This document shows, in pieces, positions 9,158 to 17,609 of a DNA stretch of 64,000 bases. The stretch is from Roseiarcus sp963749715 (GTDB taxonomy: Bacteria > Pseudomonadota > Alphaproteobacteria > Rhizobiales > Beijerinckiaceae): the NCBI GenBank assembly GCA_963749715.1, contig CAVVNR010000014.1, positions 1-64,000 of the forward strand, written 5' to 3'. The notes beneath the pieces were generated by a model, which was not told the DNA's origin, ran no database searches, and saw only the letters and a list, made by a program, of their open reading frames with translations. Position numbers and translations under genes: made by a program. Positions within the stretch are counted from its first letter, which is position 1. Each line of letters begins with the position of its first letter.

Positions 9158-10024
9158 ATGAAATGGCTGCGCGCGCCGGCGAAGATCAATCTGACCCTCC
9201 GTGTGATTGGGCGCCGCGCCGACGGTTATCATGAACTCGAGAGTCTCGTCGCATTCGCGGGGCTCTGCGACTGGGTTGGGTTTGAGCCCGGCGCCGATCT
9301 CATTCTTGAGGTCTTCGGTCCGCGGGCGGCCGAGGCCGGTCCGGCCAAGGAGAACCTGGTGTTGCGCGCTGCGCGTGCGCTCGCGGCGCAAATCCCCGGG
9401 TTGAAGCTAGGCCGCTTCCGATTGGTCAAGCGGTTGCCGGCGGCGGCCGGACTTGGCGGGGGGTCCGCGGACGCCGCCGCGGCTTTGCGATTGCTCGCCA
9501 ACGAGGCGCGACTGTCGATCGACGACCAGCGAGTGCGCGCCGCCGCCAAAACAACCGGAGCGGATGTCCTTGCCTGCCTTCATCCGCAAGCCCGAATGAT
9601 GACGGGCATCGGCGATCAACTCGGTCCAGCGATTCCGCTGCCCAAGATATTCGCCGTTCTCGTCAATCCCCAAGTCCAGGCGCTGACGCCGAAGGTCTTC
9701 GCTGCGCTCGGACTTGCGCCGGGATCAAAACTGGACACGTCCGCCCAGTCGTTCGATGCGCCGGGATATGCGTCAGCAGCCATCCTGGATTTTCTCGCGT
9801 CGAGCCGCAACGATCTTGAAGCGGCGGCGATCCGGGTCGCGCCGGCGATCGCCGTCGTGCACAAGAGATTGTCGCAAATCCCGGAGGCCAGGGCGACGGG
9901 CATGTCGGGATCAGGCGCGACCTGCTTCGCCTTGTTCGGAGATCGCCGCAGTGCGATTTTGGCGCGGCGCAACGTCGCCGCCGAACGCCCGGACTGGTGG
10001 GTCGAGGCGACCGCCATTCACTAG
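9158..10024 (+). CDS. ispE: 4-diphosphocytidyl-2-C-methyl-D-erythritol kinase
   Basis: A GHMP-family kinase phosphorylating CDP-methylerythritol at the 2-hydroxyl in the non-mevalonate isoprenoid pathway. The opening MKWLRAPAKINLTLRVIGRR, the ATP-binding loop PAAAGLGGGSADAAA near 102-116 and the C-terminal MSGSGATCFALF are diagnostic. Its 288 residues are the normal length. It starts 5 bases after the TPR protein stop and is followed by a hydrolase gene 11 bases downstream, so the three genes are probably co-transcribed. Confidence 0.97.
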   Translation: MKWLRAPAKINLTLRVIGRRADGYHELESLVAFAGLCDWVGFEPGADLILEVFGPRAAEAGPAKENLVLRAARALAAQIPGLKLGRFRLVKRLPAAAGLGGGSADAAAALRLLANEARLSIDDQRVRAAAKTTGADVLACLHPQARMMTGIGDQLGPAIPLPKIFAVLVNPQVQALTPKVFAALGLAPGSKLDTSAQSFDAPGYASAAILDFLASSRNDLEAAAIRVAPAIAVVHKRLSQIPEARATGMSGSGATCFALFGDRRSAILARRNVAAERPDWWVEATAIH

Positions 10025-10035
10025 CGGGGCGCCCC

Positions 10036-11004
10036 ATGGCATTGACCTCGACGCCCGACTATCCAGCGCCTGCGGGCGCGATTGAGGAACATATTCGCGC
10101 CGCCGACGGGGTCCGGCTGCGAACCGTGCGTTGGGCGCCCGCGTCGCCGCTCGGCACGGTCGCTGTTCTCGGCGGGCGCGGCGAGTTCATCGAGAAATAT
10201 TTTGAGGTGGCCGGCGAATTGTTGTCCCGCCGCTTTGCCGTCGTGGCGATGGATTGGCGCGGCCAGGGTGGGTCGGACCGGCCTCTTAAAAACGCCCGCA
10301 AGGGGCACGTCGGGGATTTTTCCCAGTTTGAAAGCGACTTGGATGCGCTCGTAACCGGGATCCTGGAGCGCAAATGTCCGCGGCCATGGATTGGGCTGTC
10401 GCACTCGATGGGTGCGTCGGTGCTTCTCGGCGCCCTCAGCGCGGGGCGTTGCCCGTTCGAGCGCCTTGCGCTGACTTCGCCGATGATCGCTGTCAAGGGC
10501 ATGAACCATCGCGGCGGGGCGAGGGTGCTCGTGGCGGCGCTTGACAGCCTGGGAATGGGCGGCGCCTTCGCGCCTGGCAGCGGCGGGAAGAACCCGTGGC
10601 TGGCCTCGTTTGAGGGAAATGTTTTCACCTCGGACAGAGGAAGGTTCGCCAGCGTCGCAACGCTTGTCGAAGCGTGTCCCGAGCTCACTTTGGGCGGCCC
10701 GACGATCGGCTGGACGCATGCGGCCTTTCGCCACATGAGCCGCCTCGACAGGTCGCCCTTCCTGCGGACGGCGTCGACCCCCGTACTGATAGTCGCGGCC
10801 GGCGGAGATCAAGTGACGGACACGTCGGCGACCATCAGGCTCGCATCGCGGCTCGGAGCGGCTCGACTCGTCATCATCGACGGCGCCAAGCATGAAATTC
10901 TAATTGAACGTGACGTCTTGCGCGCGAGGTTCTGGGCGGCATTCGATCAGTTTCTGGCGAGCCCGTCGTCGACTCGGCCGGAAATGACGTCGGGCGAGAT
11001 TTAG
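10036..11004 (+). CDS. alpha/beta hydrolase, lysophospholipase (PldB-like)
   Basis: A serine hydrolase of the monoacylglycerol lipase / lysophospholipase L2 group. The nucleophile sits in the elbow GLSHSMGAS, the oxyanion-side WRGQGGSDRP is upstream, and a Asp (GGDQVTD) and His (GAKHEIL) complete the likely triad. The frame is open from 9997 inside ispE, but ATG 10036 (MALTSTPDYPAPAG) leaves an 11-base gap after the ispE stop and fits better. No signal peptide is seen, so it is probably cytoplasmic or peripheral. It ends 11 bases before the glycosyltransferase gene, which continues the run. The natural substrate is not known. Confidence 0.88.
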   Translation: MALTSTPDYPAPAGAIEEHIRAADGVRLRTVRWAPASPLGTVAVLGGRGEFIEKYFEVAGELLSRRFAVVAMDWRGQGGSDRPLKNARKGHVGDFSQFESDLDALVTGILERKCPRPWIGLSHSMGASVLLGALSAGRCPFERLALTSPMIAVKGMNHRGGARVLVAALDSLGMGGAFAPGSGGKNPWLASFEGNVFTSDRGRFASVATLVEACPELTLGGPTIGWTHAAFRHMSRLDRSPFLRTASTPVLIVAAGGDQVTDTSATIRLASRLGAARLVIIDGAKHEILIERDVLRARFWAAFDQFLASPSSTRPEMTSGEI

Positions 11005-11015
11005 GATCGGATCGG

Positions 11016-12536
11016 ATGGGCGGGAGGCCGAATGCCGAGAACAATCGGCTCGCGCTCACGATCGTCGCGGGGTTTTTCGTCGTGCGTCTCGCCTTTGCGC
11101 TGTCGCTCGGGCTCGGGATCGACGAAAGCTATACGATCGCGATTTCGCGGCGCCTGAGCCTCTCCTATTTCGATCATCCCCCGCTGCATTTGTGGCTCGC
11201 CCATTTCGCCGCGCTCGCCGTCGGCGAGAACGTCGGCGCGCGCGCGCCCTTCGTCGCGCTTTTCTGCGCGACAGGCTGGATCCATTACCGTCTGACAAGC
11301 GGACTGTTTGACCCCCAGGCGGCGCTCGTCGCCCTTTTCGCCCTCAACGTTACGCCTTTTTTCTTCGCCTCGGCCGGCTCCTGGATCGTCCCCGACGGCC
11401 CGTTGCTCTTTGGCCTGGCCTTGGCCGCGTTTGCGGCGGCCCGCCTCTTCTTTGCCGAAACGCCCGACAGCCGCTCCGCCTGGCGTCTTTGGCTCGTCAT
11501 CGGCCTCGGTTTTGGGTTGGCGGGGCTGTCGAAGTACAGCGCCGTGCTCAGCGCCGGCGGACTGGCGGCGTTCGTCCTCCTGTCGCCCAACCAGCGTCAT
11601 TGGCTCAGACATCCCGCTCCCTATGCCGCCGCGCTCGTTGCGCTCGCGATGATAACGCCGGTCATCGTCTGGAACGCGCAACATGGCTGGACGTCATTCG
11701 CGTTTCAGGGCGGGCGGGGCGTGCCCGGAGGCGGCCTACGTCCGGCGCAACTCATGACCATGGTCCTGGGCGAGGTCGCTTTTCTGTCGCCATGGATTTT
11801 CGCGCCGCTGGTTGCGGGCCTAGCGAGCGCGTTCCGTCAACGGGCCGACGAGCGCCGCTTGTTTCTGCTTTGCCTCAGCCTGCCGCCGATCGCTCTCTTC
11901 ACCATAACGCCGCTTTGGGGCGGGCGCGGCCAGCCGCATTGGACGATGCCGGGTTGGTTCTTCGCCTTCCCGCTGATGGCCGTATGGCTCAAGCAGTTCG
12001 GCCTCTCCGCCGGCGCGCTTCGCCGGTGGGCGGTCGCTTCGTCAGGCCTGCTGGCGGCGATCGCGGGTGTCGCGATCCTGCAAGCAACGACCGGCTGGCC
12101 GTGGCTCGCCTTCACCGCGGGCTCGCGAGTTGCCGATCCGATGCTGGAGGCGTTCGAATGGCGCGATTTGACGAAGGCGCCGATGTTTCAGGAGACGCCG
12201 GATTTCGTCATCTCTACGAAATGGTCGGAGGCGGGGAAAATCGCGCTCGCGCTTGGACCTCGGACGCCTGTTTTCGTGCTTTCCAACGATCCGCGCGGCT
12301 GGGCGTTCCAAGACGAGAGCGCAAGTTTTGTCGGGCGCAGCGGCGTCATCGTCACTCAGGCATCCGACCTCGAGCCTGCTCTTGCCGCCGCCGCGCCCTA
12401 TTTCGCCGCGCTGGGACAGCCCCAGTTCCAAATGCTCGGCCGTCGTGGCCGCGCCGAGGTCAAGCTCGCGCTCATCCCCGCCGGCGGCTTGACGCGAAGG
12501 CTTCCGATGCCCTATCCGGGCGCGACCGGCAGATAG
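11016..12536 (+). CDS. ArnT/PMT-like family-39 membrane glycosyltransferase
   Basis: A 506-residue multi-spanning protein with about ten hydrophobic segments. The first loop contains DESYTIAISRRLSLSYFDHPPLHLW, typical of GT39-type enzymes where acidic residues near TM1 bind the polyprenyl-phosphate sugar donor. Such proteins transfer a sugar from an isoprenoid carrier to lipid or protein on the periplasmic side. The next gene is a DPM1-like synthase of such carriers fused to a GtrA flippase-like domain, which fits one pathway: carrier charging, flipping, then transfer. The acceptor is unknown. Start at 11016 is close behind the hydrolase stop. Confidence 0.85.
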   Translation: MGGRPNAENNRLALTIVAGFFVVRLAFALSLGLGIDESYTIAISRRLSLSYFDHPPLHLWLAHFAALAVGENVGARAPFVALFCATGWIHYRLTSGLFDPQAALVALFALNVTPFFFASAGSWIVPDGPLLFGLALAAFAAARLFFAETPDSRSAWRLWLVIGLGFGLAGLSKYSAVLSAGGLAAFVLLSPNQRHWLRHPAPYAAALVALAMITPVIVWNAQHGWTSFAFQGGRGVPGGGLRPAQLMTMVLGEVAFLSPWIFAPLVAGLASAFRQRADERRLFLLCLSLPPIALFTITPLWGGRGQPHWTMPGWFFAFPLMAVWLKQFGLSAGALRRWAVASSGLLAAIAGVAILQATTGWPWLAFTAGSRVADPMLEAFEWRDLTKAPMFQETPDFVISTKWSEAGKIALALGPRTPVFVLSNDPRGWAFQDESASFVGRSGVIVTQASDLEPALAAAAPYFAALGQPQFQMLGRRGRAEVKLALIPAGGLTRRLPMPYPGATGR

Positions 12537-12573
12537 CGTTCATCGCCGCCGAACCCGACAAGCATGGCGTGGA

Positions 12574-13691
12574 ATGGCTAGCGACGTAACGGCCGGGGGG
12601 TCGAAGCCGACACTCTCGGTCGTCGTCCCGACCTATAAAGAGTCGGCCAACATTCCCATTCTCTTCGAGCGCGTCAAAGATGCGTTGAGCGGGGTTACGT
12701 GGGAGTTGATTGTCGTCGACGACGATTCCCCCGACGGGACCTCGAACGTCGCCTTTGGGCTTGCCGCTGAAGATCGTCGCATGCGTTGCCTGAGGCGCGT
12801 CAATCGCTCGGGTCTTGCGGGCGCCGTGATCGAGGGGTGGATGTCGTCAAGCGCCGACTTCGTCGCGGTCATCGACGGCGATCTGCAGCATGACGAATCT
12901 ATTCTTCCGAAAATGTATGAAGCGCTCGCCAAGGGCCGGGGCAATCTGGCGATCGGCGCCCGGGTGAGAGACCCGGGCGGCGCCCTTCCCCGGCGCGCCA
13001 GGCGCTGAGCGACCTGGGCGCATGGTTCTTCAGGCGAATTGCGGGAAGTGCGGTCACTGATCCGATGAGCGGCTTCTTCATGATTCGACGGGAGATCGTG
13101 TCCCGCCTCGCTCCGCGACTTTCGCCTGACGGCTTCAAGATCCTGGTCGACGTCATTCTGTCGGCCGGAGGCGGCCTGAAGATCGTCGAAGTCCCCTATC
13201 TCTTCCGCAAGCGCAACGCCGGCGAATCCAAGCTCACGCCGCTCGTCGGCATGGATTTTCTCGGCCTCGTCGTGCACCACGCCACCGCGGGGCTTTTGCC
13301 GATCCGATTTGTCCTGTTTGCGTCGATCGGCGCCGTGGGTCTCGTCGTGCATATTCTTGTGCTCTCGGCCGTCCTTCACTGGTTTGGACTGCTCACCTTC
13401 GACGCTGGGCAGCTGATCGCGACGATCGTCGCGATGGGCAGCAATTTCATATTGAACAACGAGATCACCTACCGCCCGTATCGGTACGGCGGGCTCGGCC
13501 TCATCGCCGGCTTCCTCGCTTTTGCGCTGGGATGCAGCGTTGGGGCGCTCGCCAATATCGACGTCGCTTCCTGGCTCTATAAGAGCAATCAGACCTGGTG
13601 GGTAGCCGGGCTCGCCGGCGCATTGCTGAGCGTCGTCTGGAATTATGCGGTGAGCACGAACCTCATCTGGCGGCCGCGTCACCGCCGCTGA
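12574..13691 (+). pseudogene. dolichol-phosphate mannosyltransferase-like GT2 with C-terminal GtrA domain, one frameshift
   Basis: The first part (12574-about 12990) is a GT2 glycosyltransferase with LSVVVPTYKESANIPILFER, the nucleotide-sugar site ELIVVDDDSPDGT and the metal-binding VIDGDLQHD. The second part continues in another frame from about 12995 (QALSDLGAWFFRRIAGSA, then TDPMSGFFMIRR) through the end of the GT2 domain. It finishes with a GtrA-like domain of four hydrophobic segments (residues about 245-370). One insertion or deletion at about 12985-13000 would restore a single protein of about 372 residues, the usual length for this architecture. Such enzymes charge polyprenyl phosphate with a sugar, and the GtrA part is thought to help flipping. 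It follows the ArnT-like gene by 37 bases and is likely its donor supplier. As written the protein is broken. Confidence 0.85.
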
Positions 13692-13715
13692 AGCCGCTCG
13701 AAGGGGACCGATCGT

Positions 13716-14579
13716 TCAGGCGGCCTCGGCCGCCGGAGCGCGGGTAAGCAGCCTGCACAGACGCGCGAGAGTTTCCCGCTGTTGCCCCCGCGGCACGACA
13801 AGGTCGACCATTCCGTGAGCGCGCAGATATTCGGCGCGCTGGAAGCCCTCCGGCAGGCGCTCCCGGATCGTCTGCTCGATCACGCGGGCGCCGGCAAAGC
13901 CGATCACCGCTCCGGGCTCGGCGATATGCACATCGCCCAGCATCGCGTAGGACGCCGTCACACCGCCGGTCGTTGGATTGGCGAGCACCACGATATACGG
14001 CAGCCTCGCGGCGCGGAGCCGCCGGACCGCGACCGTCGCCCGCGCCATTTGCATCAAGGCGAACATGCCCTCCTGCATCCGCGCGCCCCCTGAGGCGGTG
14101 AAGATCACGAACGGCGTCCCCCGCTCGATGGCCGCGAGGATGCCCTGGACGATCGTCTCCCCGGCCGCGAGGCCCAGCGTTCCGCCCTGAAAGGCAAAGT
14201 CTTGTACGGCGACGGTGACGTCCTGTCGCTCGAGCTTGCCGAACGCAACCGTGACGGCGTCGGCCGTGCCCGCCTTGGCGCGATTTTCCTTGAGGCGGTC
14301 GACATAGCGCTTGATGTCGCGAAACTTCAACGGGTCGGACGGCGTCTCCGGCGCGATCATTTCCTCATAGTCGCCATCGTCGAAGAGCGAGGACAAGCGG
14401 GCTCTGGGGCTGATCGGCATGTGATAGCCCGAACCCGGGACCACCATGAGGTTGGCTTCGAGGTCCTTGTGGAACACCAGTTGGCCGCTCTCCGGGCACT
14501 TGACCCAAAGATTTTCCGGCGTGTCGCGACGCAGCAGCGAACAAATCTTCGGCGGCACGACGTTGGAAATCCAATTCAT
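13716..14579 (-). CDS. accD: acetyl-CoA carboxylase carboxyltransferase beta subunit
   Basis: The beta half of the carboxyltransferase that makes malonyl-CoA for fatty acid synthesis. The core is clear: FVIFTASGGARMQEGMFALM and VLANPTTGGVTASYAMLGDV. The N-terminal zinc ribbon of other AccD proteins is degenerate here, with KCPESGQ and VPGSGYH in place of two C-x2-C pairs, so only one of four cysteines remains. I recall this as a feature of alphaproteobacterial AccD. Its partner accA is 24 kb away on the same strand. It lies 46 bases downstream of trpA, the usual Rhizobiales order, but folC does not follow. A convergent glycosyltransferase gene ends 24 bases beyond its stop. Confidence 0.96.
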   Translation of the reverse strand: MNWISNVVPPKICSLLRRDTPENLWVKCPESGQLVFHKDLEANLMVVPGSGYHMPISPRARLSSLFDDGDYEEMIAPETPSDPLKFRDIKRYVDRLKENRAKAGTADAVTVAFGKLERQDVTVAVQDFAFQGGTLGLAAGETIVQGILAAIERGTPFVIFTASGGARMQEGMFALMQMARATVAVRRLRAARLPYIVVLANPTTGGVTASYAMLGDVHIAEPGAVIGFAGARVIEQTIRERLPEGFQRAEYLRAHGMVDLVVPRGQQRETLARLCRLLTRAPAAEAA

Positions 14580-14625
14580 GGGCCGTCCCCTCTGCGGCGG
14601 TCTGATCGCCAGTTGCGAAGAAAGG

Positions 14626-15450
14626 TCACTTCGGGACGGCTCGCAGACCGCGCGCGAGCGTCTCGACCAGCCCGGTCACGGCGCCGACGGTCGACGGGGT
14701 CGCCGCGCCGCCGCTGAGCGAAAGCCTGATCGCGTCAACGATGGACGTGCCGACCGCGACGCCGTCGGCGGTTTCGGCAATCGCGGCTGCGCCTTCGACG
14801 TTTTTCACCCCAAACCCGACCACTATGGGCAGTTTTGTGTGCCGCTTCAACCGCGCCACGGCCTCGCCCACCAGCTTGGCGTCCGGCGCAGCCGATCCGG
14901 TCACTCCGGTGATCGAGACAAAGTAGATGAAGCCGCCTGCGTTACTGACAATCATCGGCAGCCGCGCTTCGTCGGTGGTCGGCGCCACCAGCCGGACGAA
15001 GGCGAGGCCGGCGCGGCGGGCGGGAAGGCAAACCTCGTCGTCTTCCTCGGGCGGGCAATCGACGACGATCAGCCCGTCGACGCCTGCCTTTTTCGCGTCC
15101 ACCAGGAATTTGTCGACGCCGTACACATAGATCGGATTGTAGTAGCCCATCAGAATGAGCGGCGTGTCCGGGTTGGCGCCGCGGAACTTGCCCGCCATTG
15201 CGAGCGTCGCCGTCAGCGTTTGATCGGCTTCGAGCGCCCGGCGAGCCGCCGCCTGGATCGCAGGACCATCGGCGATCGGGTCGGTGAACGGCATGCCGAG
15301 CTCGATAATGTCGGCTCCGGCCGCAGGCAAAGCGGCCAGGATCGCCGAAGACGTGGCCGCGTCCGGGTCGCCGGCCATGACGTAAGTCACCAGCGCGGCC
15401 CGGTGGTCCGAGGCGAGGCGTTGGAAGCACAAATCGAGGCGCGCGGGCAT
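14626..15450 (-). CDS. trpA: tryptophan synthase alpha chain
   Basis: Cleaves indole-3-glycerol phosphate to indole, which passes to the beta subunit. Motifs include YVMAGDPD, the catalytic Glu in IIELGMPFTDPIADGPAIQ, the loop aspartate in DCPPEE and VGFGVKNVE. The open frame begins at 15534, but ATG 15450 (MPARLDLCFQRL) matches the family start. The beta subunit gene is not adjacent. TrpF and trpB lie at 30.8-32.7 kb in the opposite orientation, although in most Rhizobiales trpF-trpB-trpA-accD are contiguous. TrpA is therefore now the first gene of a trpA-accD pair and needs its own promoter in the 190 bases upstream. Confidence 0.96.
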   Translation of the reverse strand: MPARLDLCFQRLASDHRAALVTYVMAGDPDAATSSAILAALPAAGADIIELGMPFTDPIADGPAIQAAARRALEADQTLTATLAMAGKFRGANPDTPLILMGYYNPIYVYGVDKFLVDAKKAGVDGLIVVDCPPEEDDEVCLPARRAGLAFVRLVAPTTDEARLPMIVSNAGGFIYFVSITGVTGSAAPDAKLVGEAVARLKRHTKLPIVVGFGVKNVEGAAAIAETADGVAVGTSIVDAIRLSLSGGAATPSTVGAVTGLVETLARGLRAVPK

Positions 15451-15642
15451 CGGCGGCTCGTTAGCACGATGGCCCAATCCGCGAAAGCAGGGATGGGAGA
15501 GCCGAGATCGACGCGCATATCGACCGCGGACCAACCTCGCATCAGACTGGGCCTCTCGACCGGGCGGGCAAATTTCGATAGACGAAGTTAAGATATCATA
15601 TGGGCGGCGTCATCTCCGGGCGTGCGCGCTCCCGGGGGAAAC

Positions 15643-15813
15643 ATGAAGCTGATCCTGTTGCTCGCGCCCTGTGTTCTGGCGCTGTGGGTTCCACTCTACA
15701 ATTCGATCCCGCCTGTTCTTTTCGGCGTTCCGTTTTTCTACTGGTTCCAGCTCTTCCTTATCCCGGTCTCGGCGGTCGCGATTTTTGCCGCGGACCGGAT
15801 CGGGAAGGATTAG
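15643..15813 (+). CDS. DUF3311 family small membrane protein
   Basis: A 56-residue protein with two hydrophobic segments (LILLLAPCVLALWVPLYN and FGVPFFYWFQLFLIPVSAVA). The ATG at 15643 has GGGGGAAAC just upstream. DUF3311 genes are commonly found directly before sodium:solute symporter genes and probably code for an accessory subunit. Here the symporter starts 2 bases after the stop. The role is inferred from that pairing. Confidence 0.88.
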   Translation: MKLILLLAPCVLALWVPLYNSIPPVLFGVPFFYWFQLFLIPVSAVAIFAADRIGKD

Positions 15814-15815
15814 CG

Positions 15816-17384
15816 ATGTTCGACCATCTCAACATTGTCGCGACCGCCGTTTTCGCGTTCTTTTTCGGTTTGGTCGCGGTGCTCGGCTTTGTCGCCGCGC
15901 GCTGGAAGGCGGCCGATCTCGACCTCATTCACGAATGGGGCCTTGGCGGCCGGCGCTTCGGCCGCTGGATCACCTGGTTCCTGCTTGGCGGCGATCTTTA
16001 CACGGCCTATACGGTCATCGCAATTCCAGCCGTCGTCTTCGCCATCGGCGCCTACGGATTCTTCGCCGTGCCCTACACCATCATCATCTACCCGTTCTTG
16101 TATTTGACTTTGCCGCGGCTGTGGGCGGTATCGCAAAAGAATGGCTACATGACCGCCGCTGACTTCGTGCTTGGACGCTACGGCCACCGGGGACTCGAAC
16201 TCGCGGTCGCGCTGACCGGAATCCTGGCGACTATGCCCTACATCGCGCTGCAGCTCGTCGGGCTTGAGAAGGTTATTGTCGCGCTTGGCTTCGCCGGCCA
16301 GGGGATATTCGCGCATGCGCCGATCACCATCGCGTTCGCGATTCTCGCGCTCTTCACTTACAAGAGCGGCTTGCGCGCGCCGGCGATGATCGCGTTCGTC
16401 AAAGACGCAATGATCTATATTTTTATCATCGCCGCGATTGTCGTCATTCCCTACAAGCTCGGCGGCTTCGGCGCGATTTTCGAAGCGGCCGGCCGCGCGT
16501 TCGACGCCAAGGTCGCGGCGAATCCGAACCTCTCGGCCGGGCTGACGCTGAAACCGCAGCAGATCGGTCCCTACGTCACCCTCGCCATCGGTTCGGCGAT
16601 GGCGCTGTTTATGTATCCGCACGCCATGACCGGGGCGCTCGCCGCTTCGAGCGGACGCGCAATCCGCTTCAACACGATGACGCTGCCCGCCTATTCCTTC
16701 GTGCTCGGCCTCATCGCGCTGCTTGGGCTCATGGCGATCGCCGCGGGCGTCAAAGTCGACACGCCGCAGGACGCGGTGCCCCAGCTCATGCTTTGGGCTT
16801 TCCCAAGCTGGTTCGCGGGTTTTTGCTTCGCGGCGATTGCGCTCGGCGCGCTGGTGCCGGCGGCCGTCATGTCGATCGGCGCCGCCAACACCTTCACCCG
16901 CAACATCTGGAAGCCGTTCGTTCACCCGGAAATGTCGCCGCGGGAGGAAGCGCTTCTCGCGAAACTGGCTTCCCTGGTGGTGAAGATCGGCGCGCTCGCG
17001 GTGATTTTTCTCATGCCGACCCAGTTCGCGCTCGACCTGCAATTGCTGGGCGGAGTCTGGATGGTCCAGATATTTCCGGCGGTGATTTTCGGCCTCTACA
17101 CCCGCTGGCTCAGCGGCTGGGCGCTCTTGATCGGTTGGGCGGCGGGCATGATTGTCGGCGCCTCCCTCTCCTGGACCGGGACGACGTGGGTTCCCGTGCA
17201 TGCGCTCAAATGGGATATACCGCTCCTCGGCGGCGTCAATTCCGGCCTCGGCTTCGCCGCGTACAACGGCCTGACCGCCGTAATGGTCAACATGCTTCTC
17301 TCGGCGGCGCTTTCGCTGGGGCTGCGTTCTCGCGCGCGTGACGAGACCTTGCCCGAAGACTACGAGGATCGAGCGCTTGCTTGA
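15816..17384 (+). CDS. mctP: sodium:solute symporter, monocarboxylate permease (MctP) type
   Basis: A 522-residue SSS-family transporter with about 13 membrane spans. The N-terminus (FDHLNIVATAVFAFFFGLV) and the GRRFGRWITWFLLGGDLYTAY segment with AADFVLGRYG are typical. With the DUF3311 partner immediately upstream it resembles the rhizobial MctP permease for lactate, pyruvate, acetate and other monocarboxylates, but specificity is not provable from the sequence. The frame is open from 15600, and ATG 15816 is chosen because it follows the partner stop and has GGGAAGGA upstream. Confidence 0.88.
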   Translation: MFDHLNIVATAVFAFFFGLVAVLGFVAARWKAADLDLIHEWGLGGRRFGRWITWFLLGGDLYTAYTVIAIPAVVFAIGAYGFFAVPYTIIIYPFLYLTLPRLWAVSQKNGYMTAADFVLGRYGHRGLELAVALTGILATMPYIALQLVGLEKVIVALGFAGQGIFAHAPITIAFAILALFTYKSGLRAPAMIAFVKDAMIYIFIIAAIVVIPYKLGGFGAIFEAAGRAFDAKVAANPNLSAGLTLKPQQIGPYVTLAIGSAMALFMYPHAMTGALAASSGRAIRFNTMTLPAYSFVLGLIALLGLMAIAAGVKVDTPQDAVPQLMLWAFPSWFAGFCFAAIALGALVPAAVMSIGAANTFTRNIWKPFVHPEMSPREEALLAKLASLVVKIGALAVIFLMPTQFALDLQLLGGVWMVQIFPAVIFGLYTRWLSGWALLIGWAAGMIVGASLSWTGTTWVPVHALKWDIPLLGGVNSGLGFAAYNGLTAVMVNMLLSAALSLGLRSRARDETLPEDYEDRALA

Positions 17385-17609
17385 ACCGCACAGCATCGTC
17401 GGAGGCGGCATAAAGATTGTCGATCCGGCGCCGACCGCCTCGTTGCCGGCTCACGCCTGTCCAGAGGGTGGCTTTGCGACGCTATGCCGGCGGCCTCCGG
17501 GCGGTTACGACCGCAGCAGGTGTGTTCCCCGACTTGGCGGCGGGCGCCGGTCGAGTAACAAATTCGGACCGGACGCAGTTGCTTTGGGTAGACGACCGAG
17601 GACTTCACG

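Noticed and set aside
15810..17411. 533-residue minus-strand frame
   Set aside because: It lies wholly antisense to the sodium symporter and has the charged, Arg/Glu/His-rich composition typical of antisense frames in high-GC DNA.
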